Source of the DNA: Vreelandella salicampi
GTDB taxonomy: Bacteria > Pseudomonadota > Gammaproteobacteria > Pseudomonadales > Halomonadaceae
DNA: 64,000 nucleotides
Direction: 5' to 3'
NCBI RefSeq assembly: GCF_013415105.1
Contig: NZ_JACCDF010000001.1
Location: 62,001-126,000, forward strand
Shown here: piece after piece, positions 50,879 through 60,734 of the stretch
Position numbering within the stretch: the first letter of the stretch is position 1
Layout: each line of letters begins with the position of its first letter
Notes under the pieces: generated by a model
Told to the model about the DNA's origin: nothing
Seen by the model: only the letters and a program-made list of their open reading frames with translations
Database searches by the model: none
Program-made: the position numbers and the translations under genes

Positions 50879-51532
50879 AGTCGGGCGCTGCTCCAGCGCC
50901 AATTTGATGCCAAACAGTACCAACACGCCGCCTGTGAGCCCATTAAGCCACTGGGCAAAGCGCGCACTGGCAAGCCACTTACTCGCCCCGCCGACCATTA
51001 TCACCACGCTGATTTGCCACAGGTTGGCGATCACAAAGTGAATACTGGCAAGCCACAACGATTTAAGCAGTGCCGGGTCGCTTGGGGCGATAAATTGCGG
51101 CAAAAACGCCATATAAAAGATAACCGTTTTCGGGTTGAGCACATTGGAGAGCAGCCCCTCTTTCATGGGCTGCCACCGAGGCACCGGCGAGCTTGAGTGC
51201 AGCATGCCCTCTACCGGCAACCTCTGCCCGCTCCTCGCCGCCGCCAGGCTTTTGATGCCTAACCAAATCAAATAGGCCGCCCCCAGCAGTTTGAGCACAT
51301 GGAACGCCCATGCGGATTGCAGCAGAATGAGCGAAATGCCCAGCGCTGAAATCGTGGCATGAACAAACAGCCCACAACAGATGGCTACGCTTGTTGCTAC
51401 ACCGTCCGCCACGCCACCGCGAGCCGTATTGCGAATCACCAGTAACGTATCCACACCGGGGCTTAATGAAAGCAGCGTAATTGCGATCAAAAAAGGCCAA
51501 AACTGGCTATCGATAAAGCCCCACTCGACCAT
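50876..51532 (-). CDS. LysE/RhtB-family amino-acid exporter
   Basis: Inner-membrane exporter (218 aa) with about six hydrophobic segments. Family signature: FLIAITLLSLSPGVDTLLVIRNTARGGVADGVATSVAICCG near the N-terminus, LKLLGAAYLIWLGIKSL, and FKEGLLSNVLNPKTVIFYMAFLPQF-like block (here MKEGLLSNVLNPKTVIFY). Likely exports an amino acid such as threonine or homoserine lactone; the substrate cannot be told from sequence. Convergent with slt. Confidence 0.92.
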   Translation of the reverse strand: MVEWGFIDSQFWPFLIAITLLSLSPGVDTLLVIRNTARGGVADGVATSVAICCGLFVHATISALGISLILLQSAWAFHVLKLLGAAYLIWLGIKSLAAARSGQRLPVEGMLHSSSPVPRWQPMKEGLLSNVLNPKTVIFYMAFLPQFIAPSDPALLKSLWLASIHFVIANLWQISVVIMVGGASKWLASARFAQWLNGLTGGVLVLFGIKLALEQRPT

Positions 51533-51679
51533 CTTGCTACCCCACTTGGTTGACGGTTGGATGATATTTTTGCTGCTGCCAACATACCGCTTTCGATTGA
51601 TGAAAGCAGCTTTCTCCTAACGCAAAATTCATGTACTCAGCGCTGGACGTCTGTTTTTTTTGCATCTACATTGAAGGTA

Positions 51680-51704
51680 GCGAGCAGGCAAACGCATTGC
51701 TCGC
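51680..51704 (+). promoter_or_regulatory. Hairpin in the cold-shock gene 5' leader
   Basis: GCGAGCA/TGCTCGC, a perfect 7-bp stem with an 11-base loop, ends 30 bases before the cold-shock start. Structured leaders mediate temperature control of csp mRNAs in E. coli; homology to that element is not claimed. Confidence 0.4.
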
Positions 51705-51734
51705 ATTACTATCAAGCAAGTAAGGAACTCGATA

Positions 51735-51938
51735 ATGGCAACTGGCACAGTTAAGTGGTTTAACGACACGAAAGGTTACGGCTTCATCTCACCCGATGAC
51801 GGCGGTGACGATCTGTTTGCCCACTTTTCCGAAATTCAGGCTGAAGGCTTTAAGTCTTTACAAGATGGCCAAAAAGTGACGTTTGAAGTCACCCAAGGCA
51901 AAAAAGGCCTTCAGGCCTCTAATATCCGCCCTGAATAA
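51735..51938 (+). CDS. Cold-shock domain protein (CspA family)
   Basis: Single cold-shock domain of 67 aa, an RNA/ssDNA-binding OB fold acting as RNA chaperone or antiterminator. RNP1 is KGYGFISPD and RNP2 is DLFAHFSEI; starts [17 protein letters not shown]. The GFISPDDGG and [12 protein letters not shown] variants resemble the CapB/CspD-like type of Pseudomonas and halophiles. AAGGAA ribosome site. The mRNA has a 5' hairpin and several 3' hairpins. Whether it is cold-induced cannot be decided. Confidence 0.97.
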   Translation: MATGTVKWFNDTKGYGFISPDDGGDDLFAHFSEIQAEGFKSLQDGQKVTFEVTQGKKGLQASNIRPE

Positions 51939-51949
51939 GCACGGATATT

Positions 51950-51984
51950 AATCCTCCGTAGGATTTGCAGAATAAAAAATCTGC
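51950..51984 (+). promoter_or_regulatory. Paired stem-loops in the cold-shock gene 3' UTR
   Basis: AATCCT/AGGATT (6 bp, 4-base loop CCGT, 51950-51965) and GCAGA/TCTGC (5 bp, 51967-51984) stand side by side between the stop codon and the terminator. A further near-palindrome, AGGCCTTCAGGCCT, ends the coding region. Confidence 0.4.
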
Positions 51985-52005
51985 GTCTGTGGAAGAAAAA
52001 GTGCT

Positions 52006-52027
52006 CAGGCCCGCATTCGCGGGCCTG
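52006..52027 (+). terminator. Terminator of the cold-shock gene
   Basis: CAGGCCCGC/GCGGGCCTG perfect 9-bp stem, 4-base loop, followed by TTTACGTTTAAATTT. It also lies at the end of the convergent lipoprotein gene and may serve both. Confidence 0.75.
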
Positions 52028-52070
52028 TTTACGTTTAAATTTACCTTCAGGCTTTTTAACTTCACCCCAT

Positions 52071-52826
52071 TTATGGCGACTCGCGTTCGGCAGAGGCCTT
52101 TCCGCTTTCAGCCGTGGTATCAGTGCTACTTTCTTCCATCGCCTCTTGGGTTGCTGGGCTTTCCTCTTCTAACTTTTGAAACTGCTCATCTAAGCGCTGC
52201 TGCGCCTCTTCAAAACGACGTTCGGTTTCTTCGATCATAGCCTGAACGTCATCTTCGCCTAATTCGCCCTCCTGCTGGGTGGAGTCAGGAAGACTGCTGT
52301 CTGGTAGGTCCATCTCGGCATCCCAATCCGCGGAGACATCCTCCTCCAGCTCATCGAGATCTAATTCTTCAGGGTTCAGTGCCTCCGTTTGGTTTTCGAC
52401 TTCTTTGAACTGCTCGTCTAAGCGCTGCTGCGCCTCGTCAAAACGGCGCTCGGTCTCAGCAATGACGTCATCCACGTCTGAAGATGTGACCTCACCTGGT
52501 AGCCCACCTTCTTCCTCTAGCGCTTCTGAAGGATCAGCGGATAGCGTATCTTCATCTGCCTGGACATCTTCAGCAGCCGTTGCTTCCGCCTCTTCGCTAA
52601 CCTCGTTTTCTTGTTCCGCTTGTGACGACTGCTCAACTTGCGTCGGCTGCTCGGAAGACTCTTCAGGCGCTTCGTTATTCGGCGTCGCGGCGCTGTCTTG
52701 CTCCGCTGTCTCACTTACGGTGACGTCATCTTCCGGGGCAGAATCTGCCACTTCTTCACTCTCTCCACACGCACTTAGCAGCAGTGCCGCTGCCATGAGC
52801 GTGGGGATCCAAAACCGGTTTGCCAT
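52071..52826 (-). CDS. Acidic lipoprotein of unknown function with a duplicated coiled-coil module
   Basis: I do not recognise a family. ATG 52826 behind AAGGAG gives 251 aa. A lipoprotein signal peptide ends in the lipobox LSAC, so Cys20 is the predicted lipidated residue. The rest is extremely rich in Glu, Asp, Ser and Gln with almost no hydrophobic residues, so it is probably largely disordered. Two copies of a helical module (ETERRF[D/E]EAQQRLDEQF, about residues 124-143 and 200-219) are 76 codons apart and are nearly identical in DNA as well. Gly-Glu-Ser-Glu-Glu after Cys20 has no Asp at +2, favouring outer-membrane sorting. A cell-wall spacer or a polyanionic periplasmic protein is possible; no function is assigned. 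An ATG seven codons earlier precedes the ribosome site. Confidence 0.8.
   Translation of the reverse strand: MANRFWIPTLMAAALLLSACGESEEVADSAPEDDVTVSETAEQDSAATPNNEAPEESSEQPTQVEQSSQAEQENEVSEEAEATAAEDVQADEDTLSADPSEALEEEGGLPGEVTSSDVDDVIAETERRFDEAQQRLDEQFKEVENQTEALNPEELDLDELEEDVSADWDAEMDLPDSSLPDSTQQEGELGEDDVQAMIEETERRFEEAQQRLDEQFQKLEEESPATQEAMEESSTDTTAESGKASAERESP
52183..52478 (-). repeat. In-frame duplicated 68-bp segment inside the acidic lipoprotein gene
   Basis: Segments 52183-52250 and 52411-52478 align without gaps over 68 bases with only scattered differences, mostly synonymous in the first two thirds. The offset is 228 bases (76 codons), so the duplication keeps the frame. Confidence 0.8.
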
Positions 52827-52893
52827 TGCTCTTGTCTCCTTCCGCATTAGGTCACGCGATGTTCCCGCGTCACAATATTTGCCTGCATTATGT

Positions 52894-53883
52894 TCAAGCG
52901 CTCTCTTTACCCTCTGGATTTTGTGAAACCAGTAGCGGTGAATCCGCGGGCATCGCTACCGTGATAGCCAGGGGCTCTACTTCCGCACTAAATGCTTTAA
53001 AGTGGCGAGGTTCGCCATCAAGCGTGACTGGCCAAGCAGGCCCCCCCGAACGCGTCGTCACGCGCATTTTGGTGGTGGTAAAATAGCGCACAAACTGTCC
53101 TTCCCGTGGGAACTGACGCAGCTCTTCCAACAGCTGAGAAAGCACTTTGATGGAGGAAAAATCCTTCACTAACAATACATCGATGTAGCCATCATTGAGC
53201 GTCGCCTTAGGGGCTAACACTTGCCCTCCGCCAGCTTGACGCGCATTGCCTAACGCTAACAGCAATAACGATGTCTGCTCATCGCCTTCCCCCCAATCCA
53301 AGGTGCCGTGATAGCTATAATGACGCCAGGCTTTCAACGCGCCCATCACCGAGTAAGCGCCACCGCCAAACAAGCGCTTCAACCGTTTCGGTGTTGAAGA
53401 GGTAATTTCAGCGCCGAATCCACCTGTGGTCATATTGATATAGTACTGATCAGCGTACTGCTCATCGCCCTGCGGATTTTCTACTGTGGCGCTAACGCGG
53501 ACCACATCGACGACCTGCCCATCCCACTTGCACACCGCTTTCAGTGCGGCTTCAGGCTCCAATGGCACGCCAATGGAGGTGGCAAAGTCATTGGCGCTAC
53601 CCAGCGGCACAATACCCAGCACCGGTCGTTTAGCCTTGGGCAGCCGCATCAACCCGTTAACCACCTCATTGACTGTTCCGTCGCCGCCACCAGCGATAAC
53701 ATGCGTAAAGCCATCAATAGCAGCACGTTCGGCAAAATCGGCGGCGTCACCCGCCTCCCAGGTGACAAATACCGTCAGCGCCATGCCAGCATCACGCTGC
53801 TTGGTCACGGCGTCTCTTAACGCGGGCTCGCCCGAGGATTTGCCATTCACGACGAGACAATAACGCGGTGCTGCATCACTCAC
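52894..53883 (-). CDS. YegS/DAGK-family lipid kinase
   Basis: Diacylglycerol-kinase-fold protein, 329 aa, predicted to phosphorylate a lipid (diacylglycerol or phosphatidylglycerol-type) at the membrane. Catalytic-domain signatures: YCLVVNGKSSG at the N-terminus, the nucleotide loop VIAGGGDGTVNEVVNGL, and GIVPLGSANDFATSIGVP. Later ATLNDGYIDVLLVKDF and the C-terminal strand LDGEP are standard for YegS. GTG start. The exact lipid is unknown; E. coli YegS phosphorylates phosphatidylglycerol in vitro. Confidence 0.92.
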   Translation of the reverse strand: MSDAAPRYCLVVNGKSSGEPALRDAVTKQRDAGMALTVFVTWEAGDAADFAERAAIDGFTHVIAGGGDGTVNEVVNGLMRLPKAKRPVLGIVPLGSANDFATSIGVPLEPEAALKAVCKWDGQVVDVVRVSATVENPQGDEQYADQYYINMTTGGFGAEITSSTPKRLKRLFGGGAYSVMGALKAWRHYSYHGTLDWGEGDEQTSLLLLALGNARQAGGGQVLAPKATLNDGYIDVLLVKDFSSIKVLSQLLEELRQFPREGQFVRYFTTTKMRVTTRSGGPAWPVTLDGEPRHFKAFSAEVEPLAITVAMPADSPLLVSQNPEGKESA

Positions 53884-53938
53884 CTTAAGCTTCCTTAGTA
53901 GGGATCGAGATCGATATTACCTGCTCGTCGCTAGCCGC

Positions 53939-56569
53939 CTATGCGAGCGCCTTTTCCACCACTTCATAAACATTTGACGACAACGGCTGCGCTTTGATTC
54001 GTTCTAGCTGCTCGTGCATTAACGCCTGGCGTGTTTCATCAAAGCGCTGCCAGCGAGTCAGCGGTGTAATCAAGCGAGCGGCAATTTCCGGGTTTAAGCG
54101 GTTAAGCTCAATGACCACGTCTGCCAATAGCGCGTAACCGGCACCATCCAGACGATGAAAATTAATGCGATTTTGTGCAAATGACCCGATCAAGGCGCGC
54201 ACCTTGTTAGGGTTCTTGAGCGAGAAGGCAGGGTGCTGCATCAGGTGCTTCACCCGCTCCAGCGCATCCTCTTGGGGGCGCGTGACCTGAATGGTAAACC
54301 ACTGATCCATCACCAGCGGGTCGTGCGACCACTTTTCACCAAATGCTTTCAGCGCTGGCGAAGCGAGATCATCACGGTCGCTATGGACCAGCAAGGTCAA
54401 AGCGTGGCGCACGTCGGTCATGTTATGCTCGGCCTCAAACTGCGTTTGGCAGAACGTAATCGCTTGCTCATCCTCAATCGACATGAGATATGACAACGCC
54501 ACGTTTTTAAGGCTGCGCTGGCCGATCTGCTCAGGCGTTGGCGCGTAACGTTCATTTGACTGATTCGCCTCATAAACGGCGATAAACTCATCGCGTAGCG
54601 CCATGGCAAGCGATTGCCGCACAAACTCCCGGGCGGCATGAATGGCATCGATATCCACCAGCGGCTGCTGCTCAGCGATATAGGCCTCAGTGGGCAGCGC
54701 CAACATCTCAGCAAGCACCGCTTTGTCATCGGTAGGAGTGGCGAGCAGCGCGCGATAGGCGTCGGTCACGCGGCTATCCATCACTTTTTCCACACCGTTA
54801 CGGTGGGCCGCAATCAAATCATCCAAAGCAAGCATCGCCAATCGCTGACCAGCATCCCAACGGTTGAACCCGTCGCTATCATGGGTCAACAAAAAGGCCA
54901 AATCTTCCCGCGAGTACGGGAAGTGCATCTTAACCGGCGCGGAGAAGTGGCGCAGTAGCGACGGCACTGGCGCCTCTGCAACCTCAGTAAAGACAAAGGT
55001 CTGCTCATCTTCGCGCAGATGCACGACGGTATCTTTACCTTGCTTTTCGCCGTCAAGCGTCAGTGTTAAATCTTGGCCCGATTTAGTGCCGACAAGCCCC
55101 ATGCGCACCGGTATATGCAGCGATTCTTTATCCGTTTGGCCTGGCGTCGCAGGCGTGCGCTGACGCAATGTTAAGTGATATTCCGCATGGGCGTAATCGT
55201 ACTCGCCTTGGGCGTCGATTTCCGGCGTACCGGCCTGTTCATACCAGCGCATAAACTGGCCAAGGTCCACACCCGAGACCTCTTCCATACAGATAACGAA
55301 GTCTTCAATAGTCACCGCCTGACCGTCAAAGCGCGAGAAATAGAGGTCGCTACCGCGGCGAAAAGCCTCCCAACCAACCAGATTGCGAAGCATCCGCACG
55401 ATCTCGGCGCCCTTTTCGTAGACCGTAAGCGTGTAGAAGTTGGTGATCTCGATGTAATGATCCGGCCTTACCGGGTGCGCGGTGGGGCCGGCGTCTTCGG
55501 CGAACTGCGCGGTACGAAAGAACGACACGTCTTGGATACGCTTGACCGGCGCCGAGTTGGTATCCGCGGTGAAACACTGATCGCGAAAGACCGTAAAGCC
55601 CTCTTTTAATGAGAGCTGGAACCAGTCGCGGCAGGTCACGCGATTACCCGACCAGTTGTGAAAGTACTCGTGCGCAACGATGCCTTCTACCTGCTGAAAA
55701 GCCGCATCGGTGGCGGTATCCGGATGAGTCAAAACTGCCGCCGAGTTAAAAATGTTGAGCCCCTTATTTTCCATCGCGCCCATGTTGAAGTCGTTTACGG
55801 CGACGATCATGAAAAGGTCCAGGTCATACTCGCGACCGTACGTCTCTTCATCCCATGTCATTGCGCGCTTGAGGGACGCCATGGCGTGATCGGTCTTGGC
55901 TACGTTTTCCGCTTCCACCCATAGCTGCAGCGTCACCTTACGGCCGTTCATGGTAGTGAAGTGATCCTCAATTTTCTTTAAATCACCAGCCACCAGGGCA
56001 AAGAGATAGCAGGGTTTAGGGTGCGGGTCTTCCCAGGTAACAAAGTGACGGTTGCCTTCCAGTTCGCCCTGCTCTACCGGGTTGCCATTGGCCAACAGCA
56101 CCGGTTCGCGGGTTTTATCGCCGATCACCGTGACGCGAAATGTCGCCATGACATCGGGGCGATCCGGATAGTAGGTGATGCGGCGAAACCCTTCCGCCTC
56201 ACACTGAGTGCAGTACATGCCGCTAGATTGGTACAGCCCTTCTAACGCCGTATTGGCTTCAGGTGCGAGCGTGACGTCGCTCTCCAAGGTAAACGCTGAA
56301 GGAGGGTTATAGATGGTCAGGCCTTGCCCATCAACGCGATAGGCGCTCTCATCCAGCGTTTTACCGTCAATAGCAAGTGACGTGAGCGTCAGCTGTTCGC
56401 CGTTAAGGAAAAGCGGCGTGGCGGCGTCAACGTCCGGGTGACGCTCAAGGGATAAACGCGCTTTAACACGCGTTTGGGCGGGGTCAAGATCAAACGTCAG
56501 CTCGGTATGGGTAACCCAATAGGCGGGCGGCTGGTAGTCACTAAGATAAACCGGCTGGGGGGCGGACAT
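53939..56569 (-). CDS. pepN: Aminopeptidase N (M1 family)
   Basis: Broad-specificity zinc aminopeptidase of the cytosol. ATG 56569 behind AAGGAG gives 876 aa, standard for PepN. Exopeptidase motif GAMENKGLNIFN, zinc motif HEYFHNWSGNRVTCRDWFQLSLKEG (His-Glu-x2-His with the distant Glu), and the conserved Tyr in TVYEKGAEIVRM are intact. C-terminal helical ARM domain is complete. An open frame runs 36 codons upstream through an 8-bp tandem repeat, but it has no ribosome site. Confidence 0.98.
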   Translation of the reverse strand: MSAPQPVYLSDYQPPAYWVTHTELTFDLDPAQTRVKARLSLERHPDVDAATPLFLNGEQLTLTSLAIDGKTLDESAYRVDGQGLTIYNPPSAFTLESDVTLAPEANTALEGLYQSSGMYCTQCEAEGFRRITYYPDRPDVMATFRVTVIGDKTREPVLLANGNPVEQGELEGNRHFVTWEDPHPKPCYLFALVAGDLKKIEDHFTTMNGRKVTLQLWVEAENVAKTDHAMASLKRAMTWDEETYGREYDLDLFMIVAVNDFNMGAMENKGLNIFNSAAVLTHPDTATDAAFQQVEGIVAHEYFHNWSGNRVTCRDWFQLSLKEGFTVFRDQCFTADTNSAPVKRIQDVSFFRTAQFAEDAGPTAHPVRPDHYIEITNFYTLTVYEKGAEIVRMLRNLVGWEAFRRGSDLYFSRFDGQAVTIEDFVICMEEVSGVDLGQFMRWYEQAGTPEIDAQGEYDYAHAEYHLTLRQRTPATPGQTDKESLHIPVRMGLVGTKSGQDLTLTLDGEKQGKDTVVHLREDEQTFVFTEVAEAPVPSLLRHFSAPVKMHFPYSREDLAFLLTHDSDGFNRWDAGQRLAMLALDDLIAAHRNGVEKVMDSRVTDAYRALLATPTDDKAVLAEMLALPTEAYIAEQQPLVDIDAIHAAREFVRQSLAMALRDEFIAVYEANQSNERYAPTPEQIGQRSLKNVALSYLMSIEDEQAITFCQTQFEAEHNMTDVRHALTLLVHSDRDDLASPALKAFGEKWSHDPLVMDQWFTIQVTRPQEDALERVKHLMQHPAFSLKNPNKVRALIGSFAQNRINFHRLDGAGYALLADVVIELNRLNPEIAARLITPLTRWQRFDETRQALMHEQLERIKAQPLSSNVYEVVEKALA

Positions 56570-56639
56570 GATGCATGACTCCTTGTTAGAGACAACGATT
56601 AGATATAAGCGTGAAATAGTGGCGCGACATAGGCCAATG

Positions 56640-56677
56640 GCGCAATCGCGCAATCGCGCAATCGCGCAATCGCGCAA
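56640..56677. repeat. 8-bp tandem repeat (GCGCAATC) upstream of pepN
   Basis: Four perfect GCGCAATC units followed by a partial GCGCAA, 38 bases in all, in the 116-base gap between the yajQ stop and the pepN start. On the pepN strand the unit reads GATTGCGC. It lies about 70-108 bases before the start codon, where a promoter would be. Confidence 0.9.
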
Positions 56678-56685
56678 GAGACGCG

Positions 56686-57171
56686 TTAATCGCGAAAATT
56701 ATCAAACTGCAGCGGCAAATCGGGCCCTTCTTCACTTCTCAGTAGCGCCATGATGCCTTGCAGATCGTCACGTTTTTTACCCGTCACGCGGACTTTTTCA
56801 CCTTGAATTTGCGCTTGTACCTTGGCTTTGCTCGCTTTGATGCGCTTAACGACATCTTTCGCTTCCGCTGCATCTAGCCCTTGCTTAAGCGTCACCGTTT
56901 GACGTGCTTTGACACCGGAAAGCTCCGGCTCTTTGACATTCATGCATCGTGCATCAATACCGCGGGCAATCAAGCGGTTGCGAAGAACATCGAGCATCTG
57001 CTTAAGCTGGAAATCGACTTCGGCTTCAAGGTGGACGCTATCGCCCTCAAGACGAAAGCTGGCATCAACACCTTTGAAATCGAAACGCGACTGGATCTCG
57101 CGGTTAGCTTGGTCAACCGCATTGGTGGCTTCGTGTTGATCGAACTCGGACACAATATCAAACGAGGGCAT
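56686..57171 (-). CDS. yajQ: YajQ family nucleotide-binding protein (DUF520)
   Basis: Protein of 161 aa with two ferredoxin-like folds. Members bind GTP/ATP/tRNA in vitro, and a Xanthomonas member acts as a cyclic-di-GMP receptor with a transcription factor. Starts MPSFDIVSEFDQHEATNAVDQA; contains NREIQSRFDFKGV, IKASKAKVQAQIQGEKVRVTGKKRDDLQ and ends with DLPLQFDNFRD. Possible role in c-di-GMP signalling is inferred from family only. Confidence 0.96.
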   Translation of the reverse strand: MPSFDIVSEFDQHEATNAVDQANREIQSRFDFKGVDASFRLEGDSVHLEAEVDFQLKQMLDVLRNRLIARGIDARCMNVKEPELSGVKARQTVTLKQGLDAAEAKDVVKRIKASKAKVQAQIQGEKVRVTGKKRDDLQGIMALLRSEEGPDLPLQFDNFRD

Positions 57172-57201
57172 ATGACAATTCCTGGATAAAGATAGCCCAC
57201 C

Positions 57202-57232
57202 ATTCTAGAGCAGCTACCCGCTTACCTGCCAA
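57202..57232 (-). promoter_or_regulatory. Candidate promoter of yajQ
   Basis: -35 TTGGCA (5 of 6) and -10 TAGAAT (5 of 6) with a long 19-base spacer, 30 bases before yajQ. The rest of the yajQ/cobO divergent gap (57240-57345) is clearly A+T-rich and holds a perfect palindrome AGAAAATTTTCT (57304-57315). Confidence 0.35.
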
Positions 57233-57399
57233 TCTTCTCATTCACCGTCTTGATAATGAAAACAGTTTTATTGGACAAATATTTTATAAATAAGGCGTAG
57301 AGAAGAAAATTTTCTATACAAAACCTATCTTGCAGGATGCATTTCCATCGTACCCTGATGCATACTAGCTGCCAATTTTCACATCCAGGAGTCAAACAT

Positions 57400-57999
57400 A
57401 TGAGTGATCGCGATTCGCGCCATAAAGCGTCAATGCAAAAACTCAAAACCCGCGTCGATGAAAAAGTCGCCAGCGCCACCGAGCAGCGCGGGTTGCTACT
57501 CATTAATACCGGCAATGGGAAAGGCAAAACCACTGCTGCTTGGGGGACCGTTACGCGCGCGCTAGGTTATGACTACAAGGTGGGCGTAGTGCAGTTCATT
57601 AAAGGCTTGTGGGAGTGTGGTGAACGTAATCGCCTAGAAGACGATGCCAATCTTCAGGTCGCGATCATGGCAACGGGCTTTACCTGGGATACACAAAATC
57701 GCGAAGAAGACACCCGCGCTTGCCAAGAGGTTTGGCAAGAGGCCGCCCGCATGCTGTCAGACCCCAACGTTTATCTCGTGGTACTCGATGAGATCACCTA
57801 CATGCTGAAGTTTGGCTATTTGGATATTGAGACAGTCAAGCAAGCACTAGAGAACCGCCCACACGAGCAGACAGTCATCATTACCGGGCGTAACGCCCAC
57901 CGGGACCTGGTGGCGATGGCCGATACCGTGACGGAAATGCAGGAAGTGCGCCATGCCTTTAATAACGGGATTCAGGCACGGCGCGGTATCGACTATTGA
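57400..57999 (+). CDS. cobO: Cob(I)yrinic acid a,c-diamide adenosyltransferase (CobO/BtuR type)
   Basis: Transfers the 5'-deoxyadenosyl group from ATP to the corrinoid cobalt, making coenzyme B12. ATG 57400 behind AGGAG gives 199 aa. P-loop NTGNGKGKTTAAWG, VGVVQFIKGLWECGE, VVLDEITYMLKFGYLD and IITGRNAHRDLVAMADTVTEM identify the CobA/CobO/BtuR family. Stands alone without other cobalamin genes, so a role in assimilating imported corrinoid is as likely as de novo synthesis. No cobalamin riboswitch (B12-box) was recognised upstream. Confidence 0.96.
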   Translation: MSDRDSRHKASMQKLKTRVDEKVASATEQRGLLLINTGNGKGKTTAAWGTVTRALGYDYKVGVVQFIKGLWECGERNRLEDDANLQVAIMATGFTWDTQNREEDTRACQEVWQEAARMLSDPNVYLVVLDEITYMLKFGYLDIETVKQALENRPHEQTVIITGRNAHRDLVAMADTVTEMQEVRHAFNNGIQARRGIDY

Positions 58000-58006
58000 G
58001 GAAAGG

Positions 58007-60513
<2,507 letters not shown>

Positions 60514-60533
60514 ATGAACAATCCTGCGAGACG

Positions 60534-60562
60534 ACAATAAAAGCTTACGGTACTAGCGACAA
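60534..60562 (-). promoter_or_regulatory. Promoter of hisZ-purA
   Basis: -35 TTGTCG (60557-60562), 17 bases, -10 TATTGT (60534-60539), about 20 bases before hisZ. It lies after the hflC terminators, so hisZ-purA appears to be its own transcription unit. Confidence 0.45.
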
Positions 60563-60587
60563 AAATCAGACGACAAAAAAACGGGCC

Positions 60588-60612
60588 AAAAAAAGGCTGC
60601 GTCGTAAAGCCT
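60588..60612 (-). terminator. Second terminator-like hairpin after hflC
   Basis: AGGCT/AGCCT 5-bp stem with a 9-base loop followed by seven T on the minus strand, 22 bases beyond the first terminator. Confidence 0.5.
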
Positions 60613-60633
60613 GAGTCACAGAAACCGGGCCAC

Positions 60634-60656
60634 AAAAAAACCGGGCGACGCCCGGT
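60634..60656 (-). terminator. Intrinsic terminator of hflX-hflK-hflC
   Basis: AACCGGGC/GCCCGGTT perfect 8-bp stem with a 3-base loop followed by seven T on the minus strand, about 78 bases past the hflC stop. Confidence 0.88.
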
Positions 60657-60734
60657 TGACAAAGTCTATCATGTTTGGCGCCCGGATGAACCCCGCATTC
60701 AAGGCCCACCCGGTACAGACTGCGTTACACAGTC

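Noticed and set aside
52279-52926. 215-codon plus-strand frame, very Ser-rich
   Set aside because: The complement of Glu/Asp codons gives Ser codons, so it mirrors the acidic lipoprotein gene; no ribosome site or family.
56569-56677. Extended pepN start at 56677
   Set aside because: The extra residues are a translation of the 8-bp repeat region and lack a ribosome site; ATG 56569 has AAGGAG and the family N-terminus.
57180-57400. Cobalamin riboswitch before cobO
   Set aside because: I looked for a B12-box-like GCCACTG core and found none; the gap is A+T-rich and short.
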